A stretch of DNA of 64,000 bases from Cinclus cinclus (GCF_963662255.1 NC_085072.1:7403001-7467000); one strand, 5' to 3'; positions 1 to 11,902 are shown, counted from the stretch's first letter. Translations and numbers: made by a program. The notes: generated by a model from the letters alone, not told the origin.

Positions 1-593
1 GGCAGAACTCCTGTGTTGGGCAGATCCACCAGGATCTGGGGGTTGGGACACAAGGAAGAAGCCATCCATAACTTATAACTCACTGGGCCCTTGGTATCTT
101 CTGGCTGCCCCTAGGGTGGAAGGTGGCCCCGGATGGCTAGAGAGGCTTCATCTGAATTTAAACAACTGAAGCATTCCTTGATGTCAGCCCTAGTTCTTGG
201 GCTGCTGGATTTGACTAAGCCTTTTGACTCTTTATATATGAGCAACTGAATGTTGCTCTGGGGGTACTGACACAGCACCTTGGGGACCAGTGGAGAGCAG
301 TGGCCTGCTTCTCAAAACATCTAGACAATGTTAGCCAAGTGTGGACTGGGTGCTTGAAAGCTGTGGCAGCAACTGTCCTCCTAATACAGGAGGACCATAT
401 ATTCACCCTAGGGCACCACATTGTTGTGTATGTACCCCACACAGTAATAACTGTGCTGGAACAAAAGGACCTAATGTTGGTCCCAGCATGAAGCCTTGAA
501 ATGTCTCGCACACTCCAGATGGTTTGTGTCCCTGCTGGGCTGTCCATGGGCTGGAATGGGGGGACAGCCAGCCTGACCAAGAGAAAGAGGTCA
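1..593. other. Intergenic, no gene recognised
   Basis: I see only short unconvincing open frames on both strands and no recognisable protein, RNA or repeat family in this stretch. Confidence 0.5.
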
Positions 594-815
594 TTGAATG
601 GTTTGGGTTGGAAGAGACCTTAGAGATTATCTCTTATCCGTCATGGGCAGGGACACCTTCCACTATCCCAGGTTGCTCCAAGCCCCATTCAACCTGGCCT
701 TGAACACTTGCAGGGATGGGGCAGCTCCAGCTTCTCTGGGCAACCTGTGCCAGGACCTCACCACCTTCACAGGGAGGAATTTCTCTCCAGTATCCCATCT
801 AACCCTGCCCTGGAT
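594..815 (-). mobile_element. CR1 LINE 3'-end fragment
   Basis: From the segment beginning aatggtttgggttggaagag through the tract gccttgaacacttgcaggga to the aatttctctccagtatccca region, the sequence follows the well-known 3' consensus of avian CR1 retrotransposons, here as the reverse complement. It is a 5'-truncated copy without coding sequence, the usual state of CR1 in birds. The exact left and right ends are approximate. Recognition is from memory of the family consensus; a RepeatMasker run would settle subfamily and divergence. Confidence 0.85.
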
Positions 816-1720
816 GTGGATTTCCCTGCAACATGTCAGGGACATTCCTGCACCCCTCCCATTGCTCTCCCAGTAATGGGGTGTCCCTCTCTGCAGGTGG
901 AGTTGCCGAAGCTGCTGCAGTAGGGAGCGGGAGGATTTTTCCCCTCCAGCCCATGGCAGAGCCCCAGACACTCACCTTTCCTGTGACTGTTTCCATGACA
1001 AGCCTTTTGGAACCTGCAGTGACCGACATAAAGGAGCAGGGATCTCTCTGGGACACAGAGGATGGGCCGGGCCCAGCAGGACATGATGGAGGATGTTGTA
1101 TTTATTTTCTGATGGTTGTGAAGCCTTCGAGCTCGCTCTTCTACCAGCACTGTGCCTCGCTGGAGATGCCAAGCATAGAGCAGGGGTCTGCAGAGCTGAT
1201 CCTTATGGAAATTCCCCGTCAGAACATAATGAAGAGGTTTGGCACCCTCTATCCAGGGTCCAGCCTGGGGTGAACACAAGTACCCTCAGCCTTGGCGGGG
1301 AGTAGGGGACACCCAGACCATCATCAGATCACTACAAGGTGTCTGGATGGCCAGCAGAGTTTTGGGATTCAGGCACAGCAGTGGCTGCAGAGTCGGGGGT
1401 TCAGGCTTGATATCAGGAGGAATCGGAGTGTTGGAGAAGGGAGCAGCCAGGGAGAGAGGGGGCACGGAAGTGGTGGGACATGGGGATCCAGGCCAGGGCC
1501 AGGAGCTTGGGGCAACTTGTACGCGCCCACAGCACTGCGGGGGGGACCCCCAGAACTCTCAGAGCATGGAAACCAAATCTGCCTCAGAGAGAGTAGGGAA
1601 AGCACTGACTCAAGGAGGGCAGTGGGTTTTGGGGTCCTGTGATGCCCACTCTCCCTCCCCCTATCCTTCCTGTCATGACACCTTGATCACAATTTGTATG
1701 ACTGCGGCCACTGCATCAGC
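816..1720. other. Intergenic, no gene recognised
   Basis: Open frames up to 181 codons occur on both strands but resemble no family I know, and I see no convincing exon with paired splice sites. The stretch could contain the 3' untranslated region of a plus-strand gene lying to the left, given the polyadenylation signal at its right edge. Confidence 0.4.
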
Positions 1721-1726
1721 AATAAA
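1721..1726 (+). promoter_or_regulatory. Possible polyadenylation signal AATAAA
   Basis: A canonical AATAAA is followed within about 30 nt by a T/G-containing stretch (cttcctctgcgtccgg). It could end a plus-strand transcript whose coding exons lie left of the window. No upstream coding exon is visible, so this is tentative. Confidence 0.3.
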
Positions 1727-1859
1727 ACTCACCCACTGCTTCCTCTGCGTCCGGACAGCTCCAGGTCCCCAGACCCCACATTAGGGCGCAGGGGGTGTCT
1801 GGGAATTGAGTCAGCAACCTCAGCCAGGGGAAGCTCTTTCCTCTCCCACACACACAGAC

Positions 1860-2265
1860 CACCCTGAACTGGGCACCCTGGGACCACCTGGACACCCCAA
1901 CCAGGTGGGTCACCCACCCACCCAGAACCTCCCTAAATGGGGCACCCTGCTGCTGCTGGACATGGACAACCAGGCGCAGACATGCAGACACCCCAAAACT
2001 CTGGAGTAACCCAGAGCTGGGCACCCCAGGACTGCCCCACAGTCACCTCAAACTCTTTGAGTCCACCCAGAACTGGGCATCCTGGGGCTGCCCCAAGGTC
2101 ATCCCGAAACCCAAGGTAATCCAGAACAGGGTGACTCAGGGTCATCCTTAAACCCCGGGGTGAACCCAAAATTGGACACCTCAACCCCCGGGGTCACCCC
2201 AGGGTCACTCTAAATCCCCAGGGTCACCCCAAAGCCCCGGGGTCATCCAGAACCGCTCTCTGCCC
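1860..2265. repeat. Degenerate C-rich minisatellite
   Basis: Phrases of the type ccagaactgggcaccctgg and ggggtcaccccaaa recur at roughly 30-bp spacing with much divergence. It lies between the putative upstream 3' end and the CpG-rich promoter of the Myb/SANT gene. Confidence 0.6.
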
Positions 2266-2379
2266 TGTCACTACGGGGCCGGGGCCGTGTTGGGGGTGCA
2301 GCAGCACCTGGGTGCCTCCTAGGAGGCTCACCCTGTCCTGAAACACCCACGTGCGTGGCTGAGAGGCGGCTCCCGGTAC

Positions 2380-2921
2380 CAGTGAAACGCCTCTTTGGCA
2401 GCCGCACAGTGCCGTGGCCTCAGCGGGAGGAGCAGCATCGGTACCGGGGGGTCCCCCCGCCCCTTGCCCCCGCACTCCTGCCCCTTGGGGTGGCCCCTGC
2501 TAACGCAGGACCCTAACCGGGCACCTCGGGGCCATTGGGACCTTCCACACCGGGCATCCGGCCGGCCCCGGGGTGAGAGCACCAGGGGCGTCACCCGAAC
2601 ACCGGAGGTATCACCTAAAATCAGGGGGTCCTGGGTGAGGCGGAGAAGTGCAGCTCCCGGGGGGAGCCCGGCAGGAGGCGCCGTTAACGCCCCGGGGGCG
2701 CTGCTGTGCGCGGCGGGGCCGGCAGGGGCCGCCGTTAACGAAGCGGGGGCGGGTGCAGCCCCGGCCCGTCCGGTCTGCCGCGGCCCCGGTAGCGGCAGCG
2801 CCCGACGGGGGCTATCGGGGGTGTCCGGCTCCCCCCGCTTGGTACCGGGGAACCGGCGCAGGGCACACGGCGGCGGCGATGGATGGCGGGGCGGCGGCAT
2901 GAGGCGGCGGCGGCGGGGAGC
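2380..2921 (+). promoter_or_regulatory. CpG-rich promoter and 5' UTR of the Myb/SANT gene
   Basis: CpG density rises sharply from about 2.4 kb and continues through exon 1 (about 3.48 kb), as in housekeeping-type avian promoters. No TATA box is evident. The transcription start cannot be placed by eye. Confidence 0.6.
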
Positions 2922-5883
2922 ATGGCGGCGGCGGGCGGCGGCGGCGGGGCGCGGCGGGGGCTGCTGAAGCGGAAGCCGAACTTCACGCTGCAGGAGCTGG
3001 AGGTACTGATGAGCGAAGTGCTCCGGTACGAGCCGCTGCTGTTCGGCGCCGCGGCTGGTACCGTGAATGCATACGAGAAGCAGAAGATCTGGTGGCGGAT
3101 CACGCACAAGGTGAACGCAGCCGGCCGCCACCAGCGCGACATCGGCGAGGTGAAGAACCGCTGGCGGGGGCTACGCCGCCGCGCCGGGGACAAGATCAGC
3201 CGGCACCGGCTGGAGCGGCAGGCCCCGGCGGGCAGGGCCTCCGCCAGGAACGGGAACACCATCAGCATCGGCAATAACGGGAGCAACGGGAACGGCGCGG
3301 CCGAGCCCGGCCCGGGACCCGCCCCCGTCCCTGCCCCCGTCTGGGGTCTTCGCGGCGCCGCCGGAACCGAGCCTCCGATGCGCAGCGCCGAGGGGTCGGC
3401 ACAGCACGGTGAGTGTGCGGGGAGCGGCGGGGGGGACGGAACAGGAACACGGGGATGCTGGGGCCGAGACGGCAGAGTGGAGAGACGGGCATGAAGGACC
3501 AGGACTAGGACAGGGGAGAATGGGGCAGGGTCACGGGGATGCTGGGACCAGGATGCGGGGGGACCGGCACACAGACACAGGCACGGGGACACGTGGGACA
3601 GGGACATGAAGAACCAGGACACAGACATGGGAGATCGGGGCAGGGACTTACTGGGGGCAGGGATGGGACATGGGGGGACCAAAAAGGGGCCACGGATGAG
3701 GTGGAATGGGACATGAAAAAATGGGTGTAGGAAGTGGGGACAAGCGACAGGTACATAAGGACACTGGGACCAGGACAGATGCATGGAGGAAGAGGGTCAA
3801 GAGAGACAAGGACCAGGACCAGGACGTGCGGGACCAAGACATGGACTTGGAAAACCAGGACACAGACACAGGGCCACTGCGATTCAGAGAAGATAGGAGG
3901 AACAGGGACACAGGGGACCAGGAAGTGAGGGAATCAGGACACAGGACACCATGACAGTGACATGGAGATACTGTGACCGGGATGTGGAGGTCCAGGGCAC
4001 AGACATGGGGGACTGGGATGCAAGAGAACTGAGACTGAAACAGGTCGCTGGGACCCGGGCAGGTGCATGCAGGGACACAGGAGACCAGGACCACGGTGTG
4101 GGGGATCAGGGAAGGAACACAGCCAGACCAGGACACAGGGGCAGGTGCATGGAGAGATGGGGATGGGGACTCAGGAGACCTGGATCAGCACCTGGAAAAC
4201 CAGGACACAGAGCATTAAGACAGGGACATGGGGAACTGGGACAGGGACACAGAGGCACTGGGACCAGTACAGGGACATGGAGTAACCAGGACACAGAGCA
4301 CTAGGACAGAAACATAGTTCTGGGACAGGGACACAGGAGACCAGGACCAAGAGCAGGGGACAAGGAGCAAGAAACTGGGAAGAGGACAGGTGTGTAGAGG
4401 GACCAGGACAGGGACACTGGGACTATGCCATGGGGGACTGGGACATGGATACAGGGGACAATGGCAGGGACATGAGGGATATTGGGGCAACCTGAGGAAT
4501 CAATAGGCCTGGTAGGGATACTGGAGAAACTGGGACGCATATCCAGGGAAACAGGGCAGGGATGTGAGGGGACTGGAACCAAGATGTGGGAAAAACTGGG
4601 ACCAGGACAATGGGACCAGTGTAAGTGCATGGAGGGACTGGGGCAGGCACACAGAGGGAACATAGAGTCAGGGCAAAGGAATACAAACATGGAGTATTGA
4701 GACAGGGACACAGGTGACAGGGAAGTAGGATGACCAGGACAGGGACATAGGAGACTGGGGCACCTGGACCAGGACAGAAGGGTACCAGGATCAGGACAAG
4801 GATATGGGAGGCTGGGATTAGGACAGGGACAGAAGCGAGGGGGTACTGGGACCTGGACAGGGATAAGAGGGGGCTGGGAACAGGGCAAAGATGTCATGGG
4901 ATTGGGACAGTGACATGGGGCAAGGAGACAAGGAACGTGCCAGTACTGGGACCAGAACAGGGCCATGGGTTAGTGGGGTGAGGACTGGTACATGGTGATA
5001 CCAGGACCAAGCAGGGACATATAGAGGCACCACATTCAGTACAGGGATATGTGTGGACTAGGACAGGGATGTAGGGGTGCCAGGACTATGCAGGTACATG
5101 GGGACACCACATTCAGGGCAGGGGAATGGGAGTACTAGAAACAGGAGAGGGCAGGGGGCACAGGATGGGGTTGAACCATCAGGAAGGACATGGGACTCTG
5201 GAGATAGGTATAGATGGAACTAGGACTGGGTGCAGGAGAGGGGATGTGGGAGCCCAGGGATGGAGACAAGAGGGTCTGTCACTTGGTCCATGGGGCACTA
5301 GGGACACGGGAGATCCTGCAGCTGCCCTGCGCTCCCCGTCCCTCCTACAGGTGTGAAGGAGGAGCCGGAGAAGGAGGAGCCTGTGGAGGTGAAGACTGAG
5401 CCCTTCCACGGTCCCGCTGCTGGCGGCATTCCCGGCCGCGGCTCAGACTGCCGGCTGCCCCGCTCCGGCATCTGCCCGCCCAGCGAGCTGTGTGAGGGCT
5501 GGAGCCGGAGCCCCCCGCGCCCCGCACCCTCCGAACTCTCCCTCGGCGACCTAGGCGGGCAGCAGGAGACGCTGGGCTCCGACTTCCCGAGTCTGCTATT
5601 GGAGCAGGAGGCCGAGCAGCTCAATCACTGCGGCTCGAGAGAGGCGGGGCCCCCCGGGCCGGCGGGGTTGGACGAGACCCCCGAGTGCCCCCAGCTCAGC
5701 CTCGTGCAGTCCAATGAGCGGCTGGTGCAGGAAATGCGGGCGTTCCGCCGGGAATACGCCGAGAGCCGTCATGAAACCACGGCTGTGCTGCGCGGCATCG
5801 CTCAGGCACTGGGCGTGCTCAGCCGCAGCCTGGCCGAAATCCGTGACCTCTACCTCCGGGAGCGGGGGGTCCCCAAATCCTGA
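2922..5883 (+). CDS. Myb/SANT-like DNA-binding domain protein (unnamed)
   Basis: Two coding exons, 2922-3408 and 5351-5883, join in phase 1 (CACG/GTGAGT donor, CTACAG acceptor) to give 339 aa. An in-frame ATG at 2883 would add 13 residues; 2922 has the better context (agcATGG). Residues about 16-98 form a Myb/SANT-like trihelix with the KRKPNFTLQELEVL opening, the WWRI helix and the VKNRWRGLRRR basic recognition helix, as in NAIF1, MYPOP, TSNARE1 and MSANTD4 (Myb_DNA-bind_5 type). A low-complexity N/G/P linker follows. Exon 2 opens with two sumoylation-type sites (VKEE, VKTE) and ends in an amphipathic, probably coiled-coil segment from about residue 285. Inferred role: nuclear DNA-binding regulator that oligomerises through its C-terminus. 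I cannot match it to a named human gene. The 1.9-kb intron is minisatellite. Confidence 0.85.
3490..5130. repeat. Minisatellite filling the Myb/SANT gene intron
   Basis: Degenerate units built on gggacaggacacagggac and gaccaggac recur at about 15-30 bp through almost the whole intron. All long open frames here (for example those rich in CPCP or TRTRT repeats) are translations of this repeat. Confidence 0.8.
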
Positions 5884-6001
5884 GCCCCCCACGCAGCTGG
5901 CTGTGTACACACACCCCTACCCCTCCCCTCAGAACCCACCTCCCTGCTTTTATTTTTTTAATTACTATTATTATTATTTCTTTTCCTCTCCATCCCACTT
6001 C

Positions 6002-6007
6002 AATAAA
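6002..6007 (+). promoter_or_regulatory. Polyadenylation signal of the Myb/SANT gene
   Basis: AATAAA lies 119 nt after the stop codon and directly follows a T-rich 3' UTR, so the transcript probably ends near 6025. Confidence 0.75.
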
Positions 6008-6029
6008 ACTTGGAGCTGCACCATCACGG

Positions 6030-6615
6030 CTCCCCCCACACCGGGCACCTCAGAGGGTTCTTGGGGGTGATGGAATTGCAGGGGCCTGGGAGATGGAACA
6101 GGGGTTTGTGCTTTCAGGTGGCTCTTTGGCTCTTTTCTCCTGGACTGATGGACTCTGGTCCCAAATTTAGCTAACGATGCTGGGGGGGATGAATCCCATC
6201 AGGAGCAACCATTGGAGTTACACACCACCCACCCACCCACCCTTTCCCATTTATTCCTGTCCGGGGGAGGGGGCATGGATAGACGAATTATTCATGCACC
6301 CACAATCCCAATCCTGGCACTGAATTTGCTGTTTTCTCACCTGAAAGATTCCAGGGGTGGTTTCATGCCCCCATTTTGAGTGAGGGGGCCTGGGTGGGTA
6401 GCAGCACTCCAGGCTGGCTCATCCAAGCAGCTGATTTGGTGGGAATTACCAGTCCCAACACAATTTTGGGATGGAGAAGTCTCAGGAACAGAAGGGAGAG
6501 GGTGGAATTCATGTTCCCCCATTTTACAGTTCATAGGAAGGGGTTGGGGCCGTTGCCCTCCCCTTTTTTCCCCATTAGAGAGTCACAGAGACATCAGGCT
6601 GTGGGCACAAGACGT
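6030..6615. other. Intergenic between convergent genes
   Basis: This is the gap between the convergent 3' ends of the Myb/SANT gene and SHISA4. It contains a short (ACCC)n run near 6228-6241 and nothing coding that I can recognise. Confidence 0.5.
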
Positions 6616-6617
6616 AG

Positions 6618-6623
6618 TTTAAT
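6618..6623 (-). promoter_or_regulatory. Polyadenylation signal of SHISA4 (ATTAAA)
   Basis: On the minus strand ATTAAA occurs about 340 nt beyond the SHISA4 stop codon. It is the common variant hexamer, and I see no better candidate between the stop and this point. Confidence 0.55.
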
Positions 6624-6961
6624 GCCAACCCCAGGGGAAAGAAGAGCCAGGGATGAATGTGGGGTGGGTGTGCAAGGAGACAGAGGTGCACAGCCTTTGG
6701 GGGAACCCCCCCCTCTCTCTGTGGACCCCCCACAAGTGCTCAGAGCCGCTGGCACCCAGAGCCGGGGGAGTAGGCACCCACAAAGGGCTCAGTGTGCAGC
6801 ACAAGGGCTGCCCTGTTCTGCTTGCACTGGATCACCCCAGGATGGCCGGGAAGAGCTGGATCCAACGCTGGCTGAGGCAGCCCCCCAGCGCCAGGGGGGC
6901 TACCGGGATCCCCGGCCTGGTCCCGCTGGCTGGTGGCAGGTTCAAGGGTCCCCATGGGGGC

Positions 6962-9900
6962 TTATGCTCCAGGGTAGCTGGGCTGTGCCGGGACATAGGG
7001 TGGTGGTGCTACAAGTGGAGCAGACGGAGCGTCACTGGGCCGCCAGGCCCCCCCAGGAAACAGGAAGGGTCCCCGTTCCCCCCTGGTGCTCACCTGTGGG
7101 GTAGTAGACAGGGGGGCCGGAGGGGTACGTGGGGTACTGGGCGGCGGGGCCGGGCGGGGGGTACGTGGCCATGGGGGTGAAGCCAGGCTGGGGAGGCGAA
7201 GGGCCGGCTTTGGAGTCCACAGGGACAGGAGCTGGCAAAGCTGCAGGGGGGTAGCTGGACAGGGGGATTTCCGGGCCTGCAGGAGAGATTGGGGAGGTCT
7301 GCAGCACCCCGCAACAGGGATGGGGATGGCACCTAAGGGTGGCACTGGTCCTCAGGGTGGTGGGCACTGGGGTGTTATCCACAGCCCAGTGCCCAATTTT
7401 CCCCCAGCATCCCTTCAGGTCCCACCACCTCACCGCCCCACAGCCCCTCCACCCTGTACCTCAGGACCTCTCCTGCTCCCTCATCCCTGTACCCTACTCC
7501 TCCATCCCTGCAGTCCACCCCCCCCCCCACCCTCCTGATTTTCCCCTGCATTCCAACAGCCCCCCTTCTCCTTGCCTCCTCCACTACCCCCGTCCCCCCC
7601 TCACCCCACACCTACAGGACTCTTCTGCTCCCTATCATCCTTTCAGCTTCCACCTTGCACCCCAACACCGCTGCACATCTCCAAACCCCCGCCCCCCCCC
7701 AGATCCCTTCACCCTGTACCTACAGGATCCTGCAAACCCCCATTCCCCTTTCCATCCCCAGGCCTCCTTACATTCCTTGAGATCCCCTCAAAAACCCACC
7801 ATCCTCTACCTCAGGAACCCTCCTGCAGAACCCCATCTCTGCTGTCCAACCCCCACATTCCAATCTCCACCCCTGCATTCCTGCAGGCCCCCCATCCTCA
7901 CCTCTTCCCAAACCCCTCCACTCTCTACCTACAGGACCCTCCTGCACCTCCCATCCCTACAGCCCACCTACACACACCCCAATTCCCACAGGCTTCCATC
8001 CAGGCTCTCCCAATCCCCCACCCTGTACCTACAGCACTGTCATGCACCAAGCCTTCTCTTGCATCCCCCATTCATGCATACCCCATCCATGCACCCTCCC
8101 ATTCCCCCAGGTCATCTTAACCTTGCACCTCCTTACCTGCAGGATCCTCTTGATCCCCTCCTCCTGCTCACCCCCATCCCTACAGACCCCCACCAGACCC
8201 CCATTTCCCCTGAATTCCTCTAGGCCCCCTCAACCCTGCTCCACCCCCTTTTGCTACAGGACCCTCCTGCACCGCCTCCTCTTGCACCCCCATCCCTGCC
8301 CCCCATCCCCACACCTTGCAGGGGGGTGCGGGGGTGCTGCCGGCGCTGGTACAGGTAGCAGCAGGAGCACATGAAGCAGCAGACAATGGTGGTGACGATG
8401 GCGATGAAAAGCACCACGGCTGAGGCGATGCCCGCGATGGTCTTGGGGCTGTGGGATGCCCAGGTGTGGGGAGCAGGGCCTGGGGGGCACCAAGGCACAC
8501 ACCCCCAGCCAGTACCCACTGATACTGCCCACTGTCCCATGCCCAGCACCCAGGGACACCGTCCAATACCACTGCCCAGCACCCAGTGACACTGCCCAGT
8601 GCCCAGAACCAATTCCCAGTGACACTATCCAGCACTGCTATCAGCACCCAGTACCAGCAACCACTGCCCAGCACCCAGTAGCATTGCCCACACAGTAGCA
8701 GTGCCCAGAACCCAGTGCCAATGTCCTATACCAGTGTCCACTGCCCAGTGACCAGAAATCAGTAGCAGTAACCACTGCCCACCACCCAGTGCAATTTTTC
8801 AGCACCAGCACCCAGTGCCAACACCCAGTACAAGTTTTCAGCACCAGCACGCCGTGCCAACACCCAGTACCAGCGACCAATCCGCAGCATCCATCCCCCA
8901 ATGTGCAGTACCTAATATCAGTGCACAGCATCCAGTGCATAGCAACCAGTGCCCATTACCAGTGTCCATCACCCAGAACCCAATACCAGCCAGTACCAAT
9001 GCCAAGAGCCCAGTACCCAGTACTAGTACCCAACGCACAGTGCCCAGTAGCAGCTCCCAGCACCCACTGCAAAGCACCCACTGCAAAGCACCAGTGCCCA
9101 GTACCAGTGCCCAGAGCCCAACAGTACCAGTATCCAACACCCAGCACCACTGCGCAGTGCCCAGTACCCAGCACTCAATGCCCAGCACCCAGTGTTAGTG
9201 TCCAGCACCCACAGCCTGACAAGCCAGTAGCACTGCCCAGTACCACTTCCCAGAGCTTAGAACCAGTGAACAGCACCCACATTCAAGATCCAGTAACAGT
9301 GCCCAACACCCAGTGACCCCGCCAAGTACCAGTGCACAGCACCCAGCATCCAGCACCTGGTGCCACTGCTCAGTACCAATGTCCAACCCCCAGTACCACT
9401 GGCCAGCATTCAGTACCAGTGCCCAGCACCCAATACCAATATCCAGCACCCAATACCTAATACCCACTACAAGGGCCCAGATACCACTGCCCAGCACCCA
9501 AATACCAGTGTCCAGCACCACTGCACCACTGCCTAGTGCATAGCACACAATGACCAGCACCCAGTACTAGTGTCCAGCACCCAGTTCACCCAGGGGAGCC
9601 CCCAGCCCCATCAGCCCTAGCTGTGGCACCTGAAGGCAAGGCAGTGGCGCTGCTGGCGCTCGGTGAGCAGGCGCAGAGGGTCTCGGCAGCAGTACCGCTG
9701 GTGGCACGTGCCGCAGCAGAAGGTGAAGAACTCGCAGTCAAAGCCAGGGTGCCATGACCCGTTTCTGTCCACGTACCACAGGCAGTCTTCGCCCCCGGCC
9801 ACTGTGGACAGCCGCCCATCACCAGGGCCTTGGAGCACCTGGCCATCACCACCCTCAGGGACATCAGCTGCACTCCATGCCCTTCATCCCCCAACATGAG

Positions 9901-10928
9901 CACAGCTGTACCCCACTGTGTCCTTTTACCTTGAACCCCGGTCCATCCTGCCTCATGGACCCCCAAAGTATGCCCCTATACACCCCCAAATACCCTGCTC
10001 CTTCCTATCCCCCTGTCCTTCATACCCAGCCCCACATCCCCCATCCCCTGCTCCATCCTGCCCCATGGACTCAGACTGTGCCCTATGTATCCTCAAACCC
10101 CTGCTCTGCTCCATCCTGCCCCATATCCCTTAAAACCCTGCTCCATCCTGCCCCTGTGTACCCCCATATCCTCCTCAATCCCACTCCCTTCCAAACCCTG
10201 CCCCTATGTACCCCCACATCCTGTTCCATCCAGCCCTACACCCTTGCAGACTCCCCTCCATCCCACTCAGCTCTCCGACCACTCCAGATTTCTCCAGATC
10301 CCCCAGCTTCCACTCCTTCCGCGTGTTCCAGTGGCACTTCCCGCGCTATTGCGCTATTTCTGTCCGGAGCCACCTGTCTTCCCAGAAATAGCCGCGGGCC
10401 GAGGCCCGGGCGCTGCCGGAGGCGCCCGGGCAGCGGGCGGGGACCCAAGGAAATGGGCTTCGTGGGAGTCTCACACACCCCAAAATGGGACCACGGGAGC
10501 TCGGACAAGTGCAGAAACTGAGGCACAGGGTTCACGCATGGGAAGCCCCCATATTCCCCAGGGCTGGGCTCCGTTAGCCATCAGCTCCGTGCCTGCTGTT
10601 CCCGGTGGTCAGCGGCTACCGGGAACACCCGAAAGCGGCAAATGGGAGAGAGGCTTGTGGGGGAAGACACAGTGCGCAGGGGGCCACTGTTGCAAGCAAC
10701 CCCCGGTCAAAGGGACCGTGCGTAGCACGACTCAGTACGGCTGGTGGCACCAAGTACCACGCAGCGGGATCCCCGTGTGGCACTGGTGGCATCATGTCCA
10801 GTCGCAGGGTGGCACTGGATCCCATGGCCCTCCCCGGTCCCCGTATGTTTCTTACCCATCGAGGCGGCCACGGCCACCAGCAGGGTCCCAGCCAGGGGCC
10901 AGCCGCTCCCGGGGCCGCCGGGCCCCAT
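6962..10928 (-). CDS. SHISA4: Shisa family member 4
   Basis: Five exons, in transcript order 10928-10856, 9801-9630, 8448-8315, 7276-7094 and 7008-6962, join without frame breaks to 202 aa (human about 197). Residues 1-24 are a signal peptide (MGPGGPGSGWPLAGTLLVAV). Exon 2 encodes the Shisa cysteine-rich domain beginning GEDCLWYVDRNGSWHPGF and containing FCCGTCHQRYCC. Exon 3 encodes the membrane segment (IAGIASAVVLFIAIVTTIVC) and the CSCCYLYQRR palmitoylation-type cysteine cluster. Exons 4-5 give a proline- and tyrosine-rich tail with a PPVY WW-ligand motif and the conserved end AQPSYPGA. Shisa proteins are single-pass endomembrane adaptors; SHISA4 itself is poorly characterised. It lies in tandem behind INAVA. 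Introns 2 and 3 are minisatellites. Confidence 0.96.
7440..8290. repeat. About 105-bp tandem repeat in SHISA4 intron 3
   Basis: At least eight copies of a phrase like tacctacaggaccctcctgc recur near 7455, 7607, 7715, 7803, 7922, 8023, 8133 and 8252, with variable CT-rich spacers of 88-150 bp. On the SHISA4 strand several copies read CTGTAG/GTACAG, an acceptor abutting a donor. Confidence 0.75.
8500..9595. repeat. CCCAGT-core minisatellite in SHISA4 intron 2
   Basis: Imperfect units of the kind cccagtaccagtgcccagca, about 10-20 bp long, occupy nearly the entire intron for 1.1 kb. The open frames rich in PSTQ, QCPVP or GYWVLG are translations of it. Confidence 0.9.
9900..10270. repeat. C-rich tandem repeat in SHISA4 intron 1
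   Basis: Phrases such as ctgctccatcctgccccat and gtacccccacatcctg recur every 30-60 bp. No coding signal is seen. Confidence 0.6.
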
Positions 10929-11290
10929 CCCGGGGCCGGGCCCGGTGTCCCCGCTCAGCGCTGCCCGGGACAGCGGCCGTGGCTGCGCGGCGGCAGCGGG
11001 ACCGGGTCCGCTCCTGTGGCCGGTCCTGGTGCCGCCCGGCGCCGGTGCCGCGGGGCCGCTCGCTCTGCCGGTGTCTCCCGGTGCCGGTGCAGGGCCGGCG
11101 CAGGCCCGCAGTGACGCCGCAGCCCGGCGGAGCTCGGTTGCTGCCCGTTGTCTCCCCCTTCTCCGTCCCACCAGCGCCGCCTCCCGCCGCAGCCACCGGC
11201 CCCCGCCCTACCCCCTCCCCCACCGGGAGGAGCAGCGCCGCCGGCCCCGGGCACTGCCAGGGTCGGGCAAGGATGCAGGGACCGGAGTGG
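10856..11290 (-). promoter_or_regulatory. CpG-rich promoter and first exon of SHISA4
   Basis: A strongly CpG-rich block surrounds the SHISA4 initiator at 10928 and extends upstream on the minus strand to about 11.29 kb. The transcription start is not resolvable by eye. The open frames on both strands here are composition artefacts. Confidence 0.6.
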
Positions 11291-11334
11291 CTTCTCTGGC
11301 ACTGCCCCCCCACCACCACTGCACCTCCCTAGCA

Positions 11335-11710
11335 ACTCTTATTTCCCCTCTTCCTGCACCCCATCCTTTCGCTCGTCCTTGCACCACTCCCTGCACCTCC
11401 CCCGCACACCATACCCGACATCTAATCCCTTCCCTACCCCCTGTCCCCCATCATTTCCCCTCCCAGCACCCCTTCTCCCACCTTATCCCACCCTGCACTC
11501 CTTATTTGTCTGCCCTGCACCCCATCCCTTCCCTGCACTCCATCACTTTGGTTCACAGCACTCTTTCCCCAACCCCATCCTTTCCCTGAACACCTTATTT
11601 CCCTCCCCCTGCACCCCCCTCCCCTGCACCCTCCCGCATTCCAACCTTGCACCCCTCACCTCCATTCCATTCTTCCCTTCTAGTCCTTGCCCCTTTCCCA
11701 GCTGAGTGCC
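11335..11710. repeat. CT-rich tandem repeat between INAVA and SHISA4
   Basis: Units like ccctgcaccccatcccttcc recur roughly every 25-35 bp between the INAVA 3' end and the SHISA4 promoter. Confidence 0.65.
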
Positions 11711-11896
11711 AGGGGTGCACAGCTGGATCTGGGGCACCCTCTTGGCACTGAGATTACCCCATTACTGCCCAAGCACAGCCAGACCCCAAATCTGCAAAGT
11801 CCCATCCTGGCAATGCCAACTGGACCCAGGGATGGGGGACATCAGAGGGGACATGGAGGTGACACATCCCGAGAGTGACATATCCCAAACCCCACC

Positions 11897-11902
11897 TTTA
11901 TT
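11897..11902 (-). promoter_or_regulatory. Polyadenylation signal of INAVA
   Basis: AATAAA on the minus strand lies about 240 nt past the INAVA stop codon, a normal distance for a short avian 3' UTR. Confidence 0.7.

Noticed and set aside
2735..3784. 349-codon minus-strand open frame
   Set aside because: It is antisense to the Myb/SANT exon and continues into minisatellite; composition is P/R/S-rich with no motif, while the plus strand has the recognisable domain and splice sites.
7339..8223. 294-codon plus-strand open frame rich in P, S, H and L
   Set aside because: It is a translation of the CT-rich tandem repeat in SHISA4 intron 3.
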